A stretch of 64,000 nucleotides of DNA from Nostocoides sp. F2B08 (GCF_009184895.1 NZ_WESE01000006.1:124501-188500), one strand, 5' to 3'; counted from the first letter of the stretch, positions 25,082-34,353 are shown. Notes: generated by a model not told the origin, from the sequence alone. Program-made: numbers and translations.

Positions 25082-26323
25082 TTGGCCGACGTCCTCGACA
25101 CCGAGACCGCAATGCGGGCCCGCCGGGCCCGCATTGCGGTTTTCGTCGTCTTCACCCTCGCCGGCATCGGGTTCGCTGCGGTGGCCTCGCGCATCCCTGA
25201 CATCCGCGACGCCTATGAGGTGAGCCCGCAGTCACTCGGCATCATCCTGCTCTCGCTGTCCGTGGGCTCGGTCATCGGACTGCCGATCGCCGGAAGGATC
25301 GCAGCGCGCATCGGTCAGGCCAATGCCGTGCTCCTCGGGCTCGCCATGTCGAGCACCGGCCTGGCGACCATCGCCGTCGCGGTCCAGGTCATCGCGCCCC
25401 AGCCGGCGCTGATGCTCGGCTTCTTCCTCACCGGGTCGGGGGTCGGGATCTGGGACGTCGCGATGAACATCGAGGGCGCCGCCGTCGAGCGCGCTCTCGA
25501 GGTGTCGGTGATGCCGCACTTCCATGCGGCGTTCTCCGCCGGAACCGTGGCGTCGGCCCTCTTCGGCGCGATGCTCTCGTGGCTGGGGGTGCCGGTCTCG
25601 GTGCACCTTCTCGTCGTCGTCGCCATGCTCGGCCTGATGGGGCTCTGGGCGACCCGGTCGTTCCTGCCGCGCCGCGTGGCCGAGGCCCTCGACCCGGGCG
25701 CGGAGGACGGCGCCGGTGACCAGCGCATACCCGCTCCGGAGCGGCAGCGCTCGGCCTGGACCGAGCCGCGCACCCTGCTCATCGGGGTCCTCGTGCTCGC
25801 GGCCGCGTTCACCGAGGGTACGGCCAACGACTGGCTCGCCGTCGCCCTCGTCGACGGCTACGGCCTGAGCAACGCGGCCGGCGTCTTCGGGCTCGCCGTC
25901 TTCCTCAGCTTCATGACCGCGGGACGCATCATCGGCACCCGCTGGCTGGACGCCTACGGACGGGTCCCGGTCCTGCGGGTCCTCTTCGTCGTCGCCGCGG
26001 TCGGCGCCGGGCTCGTCGTCTTCGGCAACGCCGTCCTCGCGTTCGTCGGAGCCGCCCTCTGGGGACTGGGCGCCAGCCTCGGGTTCCCGGTGGGGATGTC
26101 CGCCGCAGCCGACGAGGAGGACAGGGCACCGATGCGCATCTCGGTCGTCGCGACGATCGGGTACATGGCGTTCATCGCCGGCCCGCCGCTGCTCGGCTTC
26201 CTCGGCGAGCACGTCGGGGTGCTCCGCGCCCTGTCCGTCGTGGGCGCACTCGCGCTGCTCGCACTCCTCGTCGTGCCCGCCGTCCGTGAGCCGGAGCCCG
26301 AGCCGGAGCGGCTCGACGCCTGA
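25082..26323 (+). CDS. MFS transporter (YbjJ-like)
   Basis: 413 residues if the TTG at 25082 is used; an ATG at 25112 gives 403 and starts MRARRARIAVF, the usual beginning of this subfamily. About 12 membrane helices, with SRIPDIRDAYEVSPQSLGIILL after TM1 and MNIEGAAVERAL in TM5. It is probably a sugar- or drug-type facilitator; the substrate is unknown. Oddly, the likely start codon is within the left arm of a 16-bp perfect hairpin that looks like the tig terminator, so expression may depend on read-through. It separates tig from clpP1. Confidence 0.82.
   Translation: MADVLDTETAMRARRARIAVFVVFTLAGIGFAAVASRIPDIRDAYEVSPQSLGIILLSLSVGSVIGLPIAGRIAARIGQANAVLLGLAMSSTGLATIAVAVQVIAPQPALMLGFFLTGSGVGIWDVAMNIEGAAVERALEVSVMPHFHAAFSAGTVASALFGAMLSWLGVPVSVHLLVVVAMLGLMGLWATRSFLPRRVAEALDPGAEDGAGDQRIPAPERQRSAWTEPRTLLIGVLVLAAAFTEGTANDWLAVALVDGYGLSNAAGVFGLAVFLSFMTAGRIIGTRWLDAYGRVPVLRVLFVVAAVGAGLVVFGNAVLAFVGAALWGLGASLGFPVGMSAAADEEDRAPMRISVVATIGYMAFIAGPPLLGFLGEHVGVLRALSVVGALALLALLVVPAVREPEPEPERLDA
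25106..25140 (+). terminator. 16-bp perfect hairpin with T-run after tig, overlapping the MFS start
   Basis: ACCGCAATGCGGGCCC, a 3-nt loop GCC and GGGCCCGCATTGCGGT are exact reverse complements, followed by TTT at 25141-25143. This is a textbook intrinsic terminator 27 bp after the tig stop. It is also coding sequence for the first residues of the MFS protein and holds that gene's best ATG (25112-25114) in its left arm. Confidence 0.82.
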
Positions 26324-26365
26324 TCGCGGAACGACCGCCCGCGTCGACCACCGGCCGCAGGCCGC

Positions 26366-26384
26366 TGTCTGCCCAGGGCGGACA
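26366..26384. promoter_or_regulatory. ClgR-like palindrome upstream of clpP1P2
   Basis: TGTCTGCCCAGGGCGGACA is a 19-bp near-perfect palindrome whose core fits the ClgR pattern CGC-Y-N-A-N-R-GCG with one mismatch. A candidate -10 TAGGGT lies at 26423-26428, 48 bp from the palindrome centre, placing the site near -60, an activator position. A matching site lies before clpX (28539-28557). Confidence 0.65.
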
Positions 26385-26467
26385 CCGCGAGAAGTCGGGA
26401 GTATCCGGGGTGGAGCGGGCGTTAGGGTCGATCGAAAGCTGCGACCCCACGGATGAGGAGACCTCGC

Positions 26468-27088
26468 GTGACTTCCCCTGACCTGGCCAACGGCCAGGGC
26501 CCCTCGCTGGGCCTTGACGACCACATCTTCAACCGGCTCCTCAAGGAGCGGATCATCTTCCTCGGCTCGGACGTGCGCGACGACAACGCCAACGCCATCT
26601 GCGCGCAGATGCTGCTCCTCGCCGCGGAGGACCCGGAGAAGGACATCTGGCTCTACATCAACAGCCCAGGCGGCTCGGTGACCGCCGGCATGGCCATCTT
26701 CGACACCATGCAGTGGGTCCCCAACGACGTCGCCACCGTCGCGATGGGCATGGCCGCGTCGATGGGCCAGTTCCTGCTCTCGGCCGGCACCCCCGGCAAG
26801 CGGTATGCGACGCCCCACGCCCGCGTCATGATGCACCAGCCGTCGGGCGGCATCGGCGGAACCGCCTCGGACATCAAGATCCAGGCCGAGCAGATGCTGC
26901 ACATCAAGAAGCAGATGGCCGAGCTCATCGCCCAGCACACCGGTCAGACCCTCGACCAGATCGAGCGCGACTCGGACCGGGACCGGTGGTTCACCGCCGA
27001 GGAGGCCAAGGAGTACGGCTTCGTCGACCACGTCATCACCAACGCGACCCAGGCCGGCGGCACCGACGAGAACCCGGTCACATCGTGA
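26468..27088 (+). CDS. clpP1: ATP-dependent Clp protease proteolytic subunit 1
   Basis: 206 residues. Catalytic triad Ser98 (GMAASMGQF), His123 (MMHQPSGG) and probable Asp172. It forms one ring of the two-ring ClpP1P2 peptidase that degrades unfolded proteins fed by ClpX or ClpC. The GTG at 26468 is chosen because GAGGAGA (26454-26460) sits 7 bp upstream; an ATG at 26453 lies inside that site. clpP2 follows after 41 bp. A ClgR-like site lies upstream. Confidence 0.95.
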   Translation: MTSPDLANGQGPSLGLDDHIFNRLLKERIIFLGSDVRDDNANAICAQMLLLAAEDPEKDIWLYINSPGGSVTAGMAIFDTMQWVPNDVATVAMGMAASMGQFLLSAGTPGKRYATPHARVMMHQPSGGIGGTASDIKIQAEQMLHIKKQMAELIAQHTGQTLDQIERDSDRDRWFTAEEAKEYGFVDHVITNATQAGGTDENPVTS

Positions 27089-27129
27089 GCAGCGGACCGA
27101 CGCGACCCGAACGAGCACAGGAGATCTCG

Positions 27130-27795
27130 ATGAACCACGCCATGCCGCTCGGCCCGCAGGGCCGGCTCGCCGTCCCCGGTGCGAGCAGCCGATACATCCT
27201 GCCGCAGTTCGAGGAGCGCACGTCCTACGGGATGAAGCGCCTCGACCCCTATACCAAGCTCTTCGAGGACCGCATCATCTTCCTCGGTGTGCAGGTCGAT
27301 GATGCGAGCGCCGACGACATCATGGCCCAGCTCCTCGTGCTCGAGTCGCAGGACCCGGACCGCGACATCCTCATGTACATCAACAGCCCGGGCGGCTCGT
27401 TCACGGCCATGACGGCCATCTACGACACGATGCAGTACATCCGCCCCGACGTGCAGACCTTCGTCATCGGCCAGGCCGCCTCGGCCGCCGCGGTCCTGCT
27501 CGCCGCCGGAGCGCCCGGCAAGCGGTATGCGCTGCCCAACGCCCGCATCCTCATCCACCAGCCGGCACTCGCCGGAGGCGACTACGGTCAGGCGTCCGAC
27601 ATCGAGATCCAGGCCAACGAGGTGCTCCGGATGCGGACCTGGCTCGAGGAGACCCTGGCCCACCACACCAACCGGACGCCCGAGCAGGTCAACGAGGACA
27701 TCGAGCGCGACAAGATCCTCTCGGCCGCCGAGGCCAGAGACTACGGGCTCATCGACACCGTGCTCGAGTCCCGCAAGGCGAGCTTCCAGACCTGA
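27130..27795 (+). CDS. clpP2: ATP-dependent Clp protease proteolytic subunit 2
   Basis: 221 residues. Ser118 (GQAASAAAV), His143 ([10 protein letters not shown]) and Asp near 194 form the triad. It has the longer N-terminus typical of actinobacterial ClpP2. The ATG at 27130 has AGGAGAT (27118-27124) upstream; a GTG at 27085 overlapping the clpP1 stop is less likely. It is co-transcribed with clpP1 and ends before a perfect 14-bp hairpin. Confidence 0.95.
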   Translation: MNHAMPLGPQGRLAVPGASSRYILPQFEERTSYGMKRLDPYTKLFEDRIIFLGVQVDDASADDIMAQLLVLESQDPDRDILMYINSPGGSFTAMTAIYDTMQYIRPDVQTFVIGQAASAAAVLLAAGAPGKRYALPNARILIHQPALAGGDYGQASDIEIQANEVLRMRTWLEETLAHHTNRTPEQVNEDIERDKILSAAEARDYGLIDTVLESRKASFQT

Positions 27796-27837
27796 CCCGC
27801 AGACAGCCTCGAGGACTCGATCTCGACAACCTCATCT

Positions 27838-27873
27838 CGACGACCGCCCCGGGAACCGACGGGGCGGTCGTCG
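27838..27873 (+). terminator. 14-bp perfect hairpin after clpP2
   Basis: CGACGACCGCCCCG and CGGGGCGGTCGTCG are exact reverse complements with an 8-nt loop. It starts 42 bp after the clpP2 stop and ends 12 bp before the next start. No T-run is visible; it is probably an actinobacterial-type terminator. Confidence 0.7.
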
Positions 27874-27885
27874 CGTCTGACCCGC

Positions 27886-28503
27886 ATGGACACGACAGTG
27901 AGCCGACAGCGTCGTCGGCTGCTCCGCACCCCTGTACTCCTTGTGGTCGCCGCCCTCCTGGCGGTCCTCGCGCCCCAGACCTGCGCGGCGTGCTCGTGCC
28001 TCGCGATGACGTTCGAGGAGGCGAGCGCGCAGGCGGACGTCATCTTCGTCGGCACGGTCACGAGCCGCGACGCCGCACCGAACGGTGAGTTCGGGGCCAT
28101 GCTCGACTACACCTTCGAGGTCGGCGACGTCTACAAGGGCGGTCCGGTCGCTCAGGACGCGGTCGTGCGAACCGCCGACAACAGCGCGGCGTGCGGGTTC
28201 CCCTTCGAAGAGGGAGGGACCTATCTGGTCATGGCGTCGTCGTCGGCCGACGGGCTCGAGACGAACCTGTGCACGGGCAGTGCAGGTCTGGCCGACGTCC
28301 CCGACTCCGACCTCGACGCCCTCGGCGCGCCCCTCGCGCCGGTCGCCGGACCACCGGCTGCCGACGGAGACGCCGGCCCGTCGGGATGGGCCGTCACGCG
28401 CACCGGCTGGCTCTGGCTCGGTGCCGGTGTGGCCGCCGCGGCGGTGGGCACCCTGATCCTCGCGTTGCGCCGCCCCTGGCAGGGCACCGCCCGCACGACC
28501 TGA
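27886..28503 (+). CDS. Secreted, membrane-anchored TIMP/NTR-like protein
   Basis: 205 residues. A signal peptide (RRRLLRTPVLLVVAALLAVLA) ends near A-A-C-S-C; cleavage after Ala35 would leave mature CSC, the pattern at the N-terminus of tissue inhibitor of metalloproteinase/netrin-like (NTR) domains. The sequence that follows (EEASAQADVIFVGTVTSR, TFEVGDVYKG, CGFPFEEGGTYLVMA) fits an OB-like NTR domain. A Pro/Ala linker, a C-terminal membrane helix (WLWLGAGVAAAAVGTLILAL) and a basic tail anchor it. The function in bacteria is unknown. Confidence 0.75.
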   Translation: MDTTVSRQRRRLLRTPVLLVVAALLAVLAPQTCAACSCLAMTFEEASAQADVIFVGTVTSRDAAPNGEFGAMLDYTFEVGDVYKGGPVAQDAVVRTADNSAACGFPFEEGGTYLVMASSSADGLETNLCTGSAGLADVPDSDLDALGAPLAPVAGPPAADGDAGPSGWAVTRTGWLWLGAGVAAAAVGTLILALRRPWQGTARTT

Positions 28504-28538
28504 GCCACGATCGAGGTGCTTCTGCCGCGGCGAGGCGC

Positions 28539-28557
28539 TGTCCGCTGAGAGCGGACA
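28539..28557. promoter_or_regulatory. ClgR-like palindrome upstream of clpX
   Basis: TGTCCGCTGAGAGCGGACA is a perfect palindrome apart from its centre, with the core CGC-T-G-A-G-A-GCG fitting the ClgR pattern CGCYNANRGCG exactly. A possible -10 (TAGCGC, 28598-28603) lies 50 bp from its centre, the same geometry as at clpP1. It could alternatively form a terminator hairpin for the preceding gene. Confidence 0.65.
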
Positions 28558-28732
28558 GAGCCGGACTCGCGGGCCGATTGGCGGTTTCATTGAGGGGTAG
28601 CGCCGCGTCGGGCAGGTACCGTCGGGGATACGCCGAAGCCACGGGCACGTCCGGATCAGCATTGATCAGCACGGATCAGGATCCTCGAAGCCTCGGTGGA
28701 GGAGAGCAGGCCAGCGAGAGGACGATCAGGAG

Positions 28733-30010
28733 ATGGCACGCATGGGTGAGGGCAGCGACCTGCTCAAGTGCTCCTTCTGCGGCAAGTCCCAGAAGCAGGT
28801 GAAGAAGCTCATCGCCGGCCCCGGCGTCTACATCTGCGACGAGTGCATCGACCTCTGCAACGAGATCATCGAGGAGGAGCTCGCCGAGGGAACGGACTTC
28901 ACCTTCGACGAGCTGCCCAAGCCGCGCGAGATCTACGACTTCCTCGAGAAGTACGTCGTCGGCCAGGACAAGGCCAAGCGGGCGCTGTCGGTGGCGGTCT
29001 ACAACCACTACAAGCGGATCCAGGCCGAGGAGAACCCGACCGGCAAGCGCGACGCCGACCACGTCGAGATCGCCAAGTCCAACATTCTCCTGGTCGGCCC
29101 GACCGGCTGCGGCAAGACCTACCTCGCGCAGACCCTCGCCCGGCGCCTGAACGTGCCGTTCGCGATGGCCGACGCCACGGCGCTCACCGAGGCCGGATAC
29201 GTCGGTGAGGACGTCGAGAACATCCTCCTCAAGCTCATCCAGGCCGCCGACTACGACGTCAAGAAGGCCGAGACCGGCATCGTCTACATCGACGAGATCG
29301 ACAAGATCGCCCGCAAGAGCGAGAACCCGTCGATCACTCGCGACGTCTCCGGCGAGGGCGTCCAGCAGGCGCTGCTGAAGATCCTCGAGGGGACCACCGC
29401 GTCGGTGCCGCCCCAGGGCGGGCGCAAGCACCCGCACCAGGAGTTCATCCAGATCGACACGAGCAACGTGCTCTTCATCGTCGGCGGTGCCTTCGCCGGA
29501 CTCGAGCGCATCATCGAGGCGCGCACCGGCAAGAAGGGCCTCGGCTTCGGGTCCGAGCTGCACATGCCCAAGGACGCCGGCGAGAGCTTCGACGAGATCC
29601 GACCCGAGGACCTCATCAAGTTCGGCCTCATCCCCGAGTTCATCGGCCGCCTCCCGGTCGTCACGAGCGTCACCCCGCTCGACCGGGACGCGCTCGTCGA
29701 GATCATGACCGGCCCTGCTAACGCGCTCGTCAAGCAGTACCACCGGATGTTCGACCTCGACGGGGTCGAGCTCGTCTTCGAGGACGAGGCGATCGATGCG
29801 ATCGCCGACCTGGCCCTGCTGCGGGGAACGGGTGCCCGTGGCCTGCGGGCGATCATGGAGGAGGTGCTGTTGCCGGCGATGTTCGACGTCCCGAGCGACG
29901 ACGGCATCGCGAGCGTGGTCATCACCAAGGACGTCGTCGACAACAACGTGCTGCCGACGATCGTCCGCCACGAGCCGGCCCCCAAGCGGACCCGCAAGCG
30001 CTCCGCCTGA
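28733..30010 (+). CDS. clpX: ATP-dependent Clp protease ATP-binding subunit ClpX
   Basis: 425 residues. Zinc-binding domain with Cys13, Cys16, Cys35 and Cys38; AAA+ Walker A GPTGCGKT at 122-129; Walker B VYIDEIDK; pore and sensor regions as expected. It unfolds tagged substrates and passes them to ClpP1P2. The start MARMGEG matches the annotated start of mycobacterial ClpX; an ATG at 28742 has better spacing to the AGGAG at 28728. A ClgR-like site lies about 185 bp upstream. Confidence 0.95.
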   Translation: MARMGEGSDLLKCSFCGKSQKQVKKLIAGPGVYICDECIDLCNEIIEEELAEGTDFTFDELPKPREIYDFLEKYVVGQDKAKRALSVAVYNHYKRIQAEENPTGKRDADHVEIAKSNILLVGPTGCGKTYLAQTLARRLNVPFAMADATALTEAGYVGEDVENILLKLIQAADYDVKKAETGIVYIDEIDKIARKSENPSITRDVSGEGVQQALLKILEGTTASVPPQGGRKHPHQEFIQIDTSNVLFIVGGAFAGLERIIEARTGKKGLGFGSELHMPKDAGESFDEIRPEDLIKFGLIPEFIGRLPVVTSVTPLDRDALVEIMTGPANALVKQYHRMFDLDGVELVFEDEAIDAIADLALLRGTGARGLRAIMEEVLLPAMFDVPSDDGIASVVITKDVVDNNVLPTIVRHEPAPKRTRKRSA

Positions 30011-30073
30011 GCGCAGCCCACCTGGTCGCGCTCACCTCTGGCCCTGACCCGAGACGTCGGCAAGGATAGGGGA

Positions 30074-30772
30074 GTGGCTCCCACCGCATACCGGCTCGCC
30101 AACGGCGACACCGGGCCGCGCCAGCAGAGCAACCTGACCTGCGGGTCGGCCTGTCTGACCGTGGCCCGGATGCTCGTCGACCCTGTCTTCGCGCAGTGGA
30201 TCGCGACGGGGGAGGGCGCCCGCCCGGGCTCGCCGAAGGGCGACTCGCCCGCGGCCCGGTTCGCCGCCTACGAGCAGGTCGTGCACCGCCGGACGAACCG
30301 TCTCGCGCTGGACCGGGCGGGGCTGAACCTGCCATGGCCGCGGTTCCTCGGAACCCCGCCGTGGGGCGCCAAGCGCGAGCTCGAGCTCGGCGCGGCAAAG
30401 AGTGGGACCGACTATGACATCGTCGTGCTGCGGCCGCTGCCGCAGGAGACGCTCGCCAAGGTGTTCGACCGCCTCAACGCCGTCGTCACCGACGGGATGC
30501 CGGCGCTGCTGTACGTCGGCTCGGCGACCATGCCGCGGCACGTGCTGCTCATCCTGCCGGGCAACGGCGACGACCGCCTCGACATCTACGATCCAGCGGA
30601 CGGGTCGGTGCGGGCGCGGAGCGTGCGCAGCTTCGCCACGCATGAGCTGGGGCTGTCGGGGTGGGACGTGCCGTGGTTCGTGGTCGCGCCGACCGGTCCG
30701 CGTGCGGTCCGCCACGGCGTCCTCAGCAGGGGGTATGCGCGACTCGCCGAGGTCGACGCCTCACCTGCGTGA
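30074..30772 (+). CDS. Putative C39/papain-like cysteine peptidase-fold protein
   Basis: 232 residues, GTG start. No signal peptide. [18 protein letters not shown] (Cys23 as likely nucleophile, Cys27 nearby), PRHVLLIL (His156) and IYDPADG (Asp173) follow the Cys-His-Asp order and spacing of C39-type bacteriocin-leader peptidases. No transporter or membrane segment is attached. I do not recognise an assigned family; it could be a peptidase, an amidase or an inactive relative. It stands 63 bp after clpX and is not clearly co-transcribed with it. Confidence 0.6.
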   Translation: MAPTAYRLANGDTGPRQQSNLTCGSACLTVARMLVDPVFAQWIATGEGARPGSPKGDSPAARFAAYEQVVHRRTNRLALDRAGLNLPWPRFLGTPPWGAKRELELGAAKSGTDYDIVVLRPLPQETLAKVFDRLNAVVTDGMPALLYVGSATMPRHVLLILPGNGDDRLDIYDPADGSVRARSVRSFATHELGLSGWDVPWFVVAPTGPRAVRHGVLSRGYARLAEVDASPA

Positions 30773-30804
30773 GAGATCCGAAGCAGGCCGGCGACGGTGG
30801 TCAG

Positions 30805-31212
30805 TCACGAGGGTTCCGGTGCGGGGATGACCACGACGGGGCAGTAGGCCAGGCGGGCGGTGTACTCGCTGATCGAGCCGAGGGCCGTGTGCATGATGGA
30901 CTCCACGCCGTGCGCGCCGACGACCAGGAGGCTCGCCCGGGAGGACGCGTCCACGAGAATGTGCTCGGGTCGGCCTGCGACCACGTGGAACGAGACCGGC
31001 GGTTCGCCGTCGTGGTCGGCGAGAACCGTCGTTCTGGCCTCCTCTTGGATCATCTCGGCCTTCTGGCGGCCGCCGTCCTTCTCATCCTCCGTGAAGGCGG
31101 TGATGACCTCCACCGAGCCGCCGCGCAGCCGGGCCTCGGTGAGCGCGAACCGCAAGGCGTCGTGCGAGCGGTCCGTGCCGTCCAGTCCTACGACGAGCAG
31201 TTCGTTCGGCAT
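30805..31212 (-). CDS. Universal stress protein (UspA family)
   Basis: 135 residues, a single Usp domain. LLVVGLDGTDRSHDALRFAL at the start and VVGAHGVESIMHTALGSISEYTARLAYCPVVVI at the end carry the ATP-binding G-x2-G-x9-G-(S/T) pattern. A strong ribosome-binding site (AGGAGAGG) precedes the ATG at 31212. Its role is probably in stress or dormancy; the regulator is not visible. Confidence 0.9.
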   Translation of the reverse strand: MPNELLVVGLDGTDRSHDALRFALTEARLRGGSVEVITAFTEDEKDGGRQKAEMIQEEARTTVLADHDGEPPVSFHVVAGRPEHILVDASSRASLLVVGAHGVESIMHTALGSISEYTARLAYCPVVVIPAPEPS

Positions 31213-31328
31213 GTGACGTCCTCTCCTGACGGTGCCTGTCCCGGCTGCGGTTCAGCCGGGCTTGGGCCCACTCGCCATGCTAGCCAGCCGGGCCTCGTCC
31301 GCCGCAGCCGCACCTCGACCACTCGTCA

Positions 31329-32885
31329 TCAGCTGCGCGCCGCCGCCGTGGCCGCATCGCGGGCCGGCGTGGGAGGTGGGCTCGGGGACGGGGTTCCCCC
31401 GATGGCGCGGAGCAGCTCGATCAGGCGCAGCCCGGCGGTGAGTGTGAGGCAGGCGGCCAGGAGGGCGATGACGACTGCGAGGTCGGGTGCCCAGGTCCAC
31501 AGTCCTCCCCACCCGACGCTCGACGCGGGCAGCAGGACGAGAGCGGCGGCGAGGAGCGACCTCAGCACCACGCCGACCCAGCGTCGGGTCCGGTGCGATG
31601 GACGAGGACGACGGGCAGCGCGCACGGCTCGGACCACCCCCATCATGGCCGCTCCCACGAGGAGCGCTGCAGCGATGTCGAAGCCGAGGTAGAAGCGCTG
31701 AAGGGACGGCAGGTCGACGATGGGTTGGTCGAGCGCGGCGTGGGCGACGTTGCGCGTCACCCGGTCGGTGATGGCCGGGTTGCCCGGCACGGGCATCTCG
31801 TGACCGGCGTTGACGACAGTGGCGACCGCCGTGCCCTGCGCGGGCGCGATGAGCAGCAGGGTGGTGGTGTCGGGGGTGTTGCCGGGATGGAAGACGATGT
31901 CGTCGCCCCACGGGCCTCCGCGGAACCAGCCCATCGCATAGGAGGACGCCTGCCCGTCGGCCCAGGGTCCGAGGGTGGCGTCGGCCGCCGGGGTGAGCAT
32001 GAGGTCGAGGCCCTCGGCCGAGACGACACGGGTGCCGTCCGCGGAGACGCCACCGGAGATGAGCATCGCCAGGTAGCGGCCGAGGTCCTCGGCGGTCGAC
32101 ACGAGGTAGCCGGCTGCCAGAGTGGCCTCGCGCCGGACCGGCTCGGTCGCGACGGGCCAGCCGAACCAGAACCGGTGTCCCCTGCTCAGCTCGTCAGCGG
32201 GTGTCGAGGTTGGCGCGGCGTGGCTGTCGGTCATCTGCAGCGGCTCGAAGATCCGTTGCTCAACGTAGTCGCCGTAGGCGAGGCCGGAGGCGCGTTCGAC
32301 GACGAGACCGGCGAGGACGTAGTTGACGTTGGCGTACCGCCAATGCCTGCCGGGTGCCGAGACGAGGCGGGCCTGGTCGAGCTCGGCGACCGTATCCAGC
32401 GGCGTCCCGTCGGCGGCGGAGGCGAGCAGCGGACCCCCGGCCAGGTCGTCCAGTCCGCTGGTGTGGTGGAGGAGGTGCCGGACGGTGATGGCGTCGACCG
32501 GCTCCCCGGGGGACAGCTCGAGCTCGGGCACGTATCGGCGAACCGGGGCGTCCAGGTCCACCCGACCGGCGTCGACGAGCTGCATCACGGCCAGGGCCGT
32601 GAAGGACTTGGTGGCGGAGCCGATGACGAAGGGGGTGTCCGCCGTCGTCGTCCGGCCGTCACCGGTACCGCCAACGCCTGTGGCACCGACCCGCCCGTCG
32701 GAGACGACCGCGACGGCGCCACCCGGAATGCCCACGGCGTCGAGCTCGGACTGCAGCGTACTCGCTGCCCGATCGAGGGCCGCCGGCGAATCGGAAGCAC
32801 CGGCCGTCGGAGCAGGGAGGGCGAGAAGCAGCGTGGCCACTGCCGCGAGCAGCGCCCGTCCCGCCCCGAGGCCGGAGAGCCTCAT
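31329..32885 (-). CDS. Serine hydrolase of the class C beta-lactamase/DD-peptidase family, membrane-anchored
   Basis: 518 residues. Signal peptide (ALLAAVATLLLALPAPTAGA), then the catalytic SATK motif (Ser90-Lys93), YAN (Tyr184-Asn186) and a third-motif region (VFHPGNTPDTTT). The C-terminal 140 residues contain four or so membrane helices and a Pro-rich end. Such proteins act as D-alanyl peptidases or esterases outside the cell; resistance activity is not implied. The ATG at 32885 overlaps the stop of the CPBP protease gene by 4 bp, so the two form an operon. Confidence 0.85.
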   Translation of the reverse strand: MRLSGLGAGRALLAAVATLLLALPAPTAGASDSPAALDRAASTLQSELDAVGIPGGAVAVVSDGRVGATGVGGTGDGRTTTADTPFVIGSATKSFTALAVMQLVDAGRVDLDAPVRRYVPELELSPGEPVDAITVRHLLHHTSGLDDLAGGPLLASAADGTPLDTVAELDQARLVSAPGRHWRYANVNYVLAGLVVERASGLAYGDYVEQRIFEPLQMTDSHAAPTSTPADELSRGHRFWFGWPVATEPVRREATLAAGYLVSTAEDLGRYLAMLISGGVSADGTRVVSAEGLDLMLTPAADATLGPWADGQASSYAMGWFRGGPWGDDIVFHPGNTPDTTTLLLIAPAQGTAVATVVNAGHEMPVPGNPAITDRVTRNVAHAALDQPIVDLPSLQRFYLGFDIAAALLVGAAMMGVVRAVRAARRPRPSHRTRRWVGVVLRSLLAAALVLLPASSVGWGGLWTWAPDLAVVIALLAACLTLTAGLRLIELLRAIGGTPSPSPPPTPARDAATAAARS

Positions 32886-33820
32886 GACGGCCGCTTCAGC
32901 TCCACCGCCCGGTCCGTTGTGGTCGCGGGTCGACCGGTGCGTGCGTCGTCGCGGGATGGCAGGACCACATCGACGGCACCCGTGCCAGGGGTCAGCATCG
33001 TGCGGCGCTGCACGAGGACGATGACGACGGCGACGATGACGAAGCCGAGCATGTCCCAGGGCTGGGCGTCCGGCCAGGCCGGACCGTTCATCTGCGCGTG
33101 GAAGACGGCGGCGACGAGCAGGCTGCCGCGGGCGGCGTTGAACATCGGCGTGAGGATCACCGAGATCGCGACGACGCCGAAGAAGAACGGCCAGTAGCTC
33201 CAGGCGGACTGTTTCGTCCCGGACATGAGGAAGGCCGGCGTGTGCCAGAGTGCGGCGACAGCGCCGACGATGAGCGCGGACCAGAGCGGGGCGAATCGGC
33301 GTTGCAGGAGTGGCAGAGCGATGCCCCGCCACCCCAGCTCCTCGATGGGCCCGATGAGGAAGGCCGGGATGAGGGCGGGCAGCACGCCGACCCAGGGGTC
33401 GAAGGGGAAGTCGGTCGCGGTGCCGTTGACCGCCGCGCCGGCGTAGAAGACCGCCGGCATCCCCAGGAGAAGGAGGAGCCACCATCCGAGGCTCATCCGC
33501 CACAACGTGAGCCTGCGCAGGAATCCCTTGAGACCGCGCACGCCGTAGTGCCGCCACACCATGACGAGGGCGACGAAGCCCGGCGAGTAGACCATGAGGA
33601 CGAAGACGGGGTTGGTGTACCCCATCGGTCCGAAGACGGACTCGATCGGGTCGAGGAAGAGCATGACCAGCATGCCCAGACCCCAGGTCACCGCGAACGT
33701 GGCGGCGAAGAACCACCACACTGACCGTGGGGTCATGTCTCCGTGCCGCGTCGTTGGCGGTCCCGCCACCTGTGGCGCGGGGGAGGATGTGCGGGTTTCG
33801 GAGAGCGCCTTGTGGGTCAT
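32882..33820 (-). CDS. CPBP family intramembrane glutamic protease
   Basis: 312 residues, about 8 membrane helices. Motif 1 EELGWRG (Glu160, Glu161, Arg165), motif 2 LWHTPAF (His193) and a third motif FHAQMN match CAAX-protease/bacteriocin-processing (Abi) enzymes. The ATG at 33820 has GAAGG upstream. It is paired with the serine hydrolase gene by a 4-bp overlap. The natural substrate is unknown. Confidence 0.87.
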   Translation of the reverse strand: MTHKALSETRTSSPAPQVAGPPTTRHGDMTPRSVWWFFAATFAVTWGLGMLVMLFLDPIESVFGPMGYTNPVFVLMVYSPGFVALVMVWRHYGVRGLKGFLRRLTLWRMSLGWWLLLLLGMPAVFYAGAAVNGTATDFPFDPWVGVLPALIPAFLIGPIEELGWRGIALPLLQRRFAPLWSALIVGAVAALWHTPAFLMSGTKQSAWSYWPFFFGVVAISVILTPMFNAARGSLLVAAVFHAQMNGPAWPDAQPWDMLGFVIVAVVIVLVQRRTMLTPGTGAVDVVLPSRDDARTGRPATTTDRAVELKRPS

Positions 33821-34024
33821 CGTTCGACCTTCTCGGCCCGTCGGGCCATTGACTACGACCGGGCCGGCGGACCGGAGTGTCAACGCGCACTGACCCGGCA
33901 CCTACGACGCTACTCGCGCAGGTCGCCACGGCTCGGGAAGGGTGGGGGAGACCACACCCGCGTTGCGGCGCGTCCCAGGGTCTCTGTGTGTACGCGGCGG
34001 CCTTCGAAGGGGGACCCTGGGGAG

Positions 34025-34324
34025 ATGTTCGTGAGGGTGTGGCAGTACGAGGTCCGAGGCGGCCGTGAGGCTGAGTTCCTGCGCGTCTACGGCGGCGACG
34101 GGACATGGGCTCGGTTGTTCGCCCGGTCCGATGGCTTCCGCGGAACCGAGTTGTTCCGTAGCGTCAGCGATCCCAGGGCTTTCCTGACCGTGGATCGGTT
34201 CACGAGTGAGCAGGAGTTCCGCTGGGTGCTCGAGCGGTACGGCGAGCGGTATGCGGCGGTGGACGACGCTGCGGCAGCGCTCACTGTGAGCGAACATGAG
34301 ATCGCGACAGGCACTCAGCCATAG
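34025..34324 (+). CDS. Antibiotic biosynthesis monooxygenase (ABM)-like protein
   Basis: 99 residues, a ferredoxin-like dimeric alpha/beta-barrel: FVRVWQYEVRGGREAEFLRVY, then GFRGTELFRS and RAFLTVDRFTSEQEFRWVLER. ABM domains can be monooxygenases, haem-binding or merely structural, so no reaction is proposed. The ATG at 34025 follows a GGGGA site. It is convergent with the MBL-fold gene, with 29 bp between them. Confidence 0.75.
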   Translation: MFVRVWQYEVRGGREAEFLRVYGGDGTWARLFARSDGFRGTELFRSVSDPRAFLTVDRFTSEQEFRWVLERYGERYAAVDDAAAALTVSEHEIATGTQP

Positions 34325-34353
34325 ACCTGGCCTCGGTGCGCACCGACCGGCCG

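Noticed and set aside
31329-32885. Serine hydrolase as a beta-lactamase resistance gene
   Set aside because: SxxK and YAN motifs are shared by many peptidases and esterases, and the C-terminal membrane helices are unlike classical AmpC.
33878-33883. TTGACA -35 hexamer on the minus strand before the CPBP gene
   Set aside because: No acceptable -10 lies at 16-19 bp; the nearest candidate is 22 bp away.
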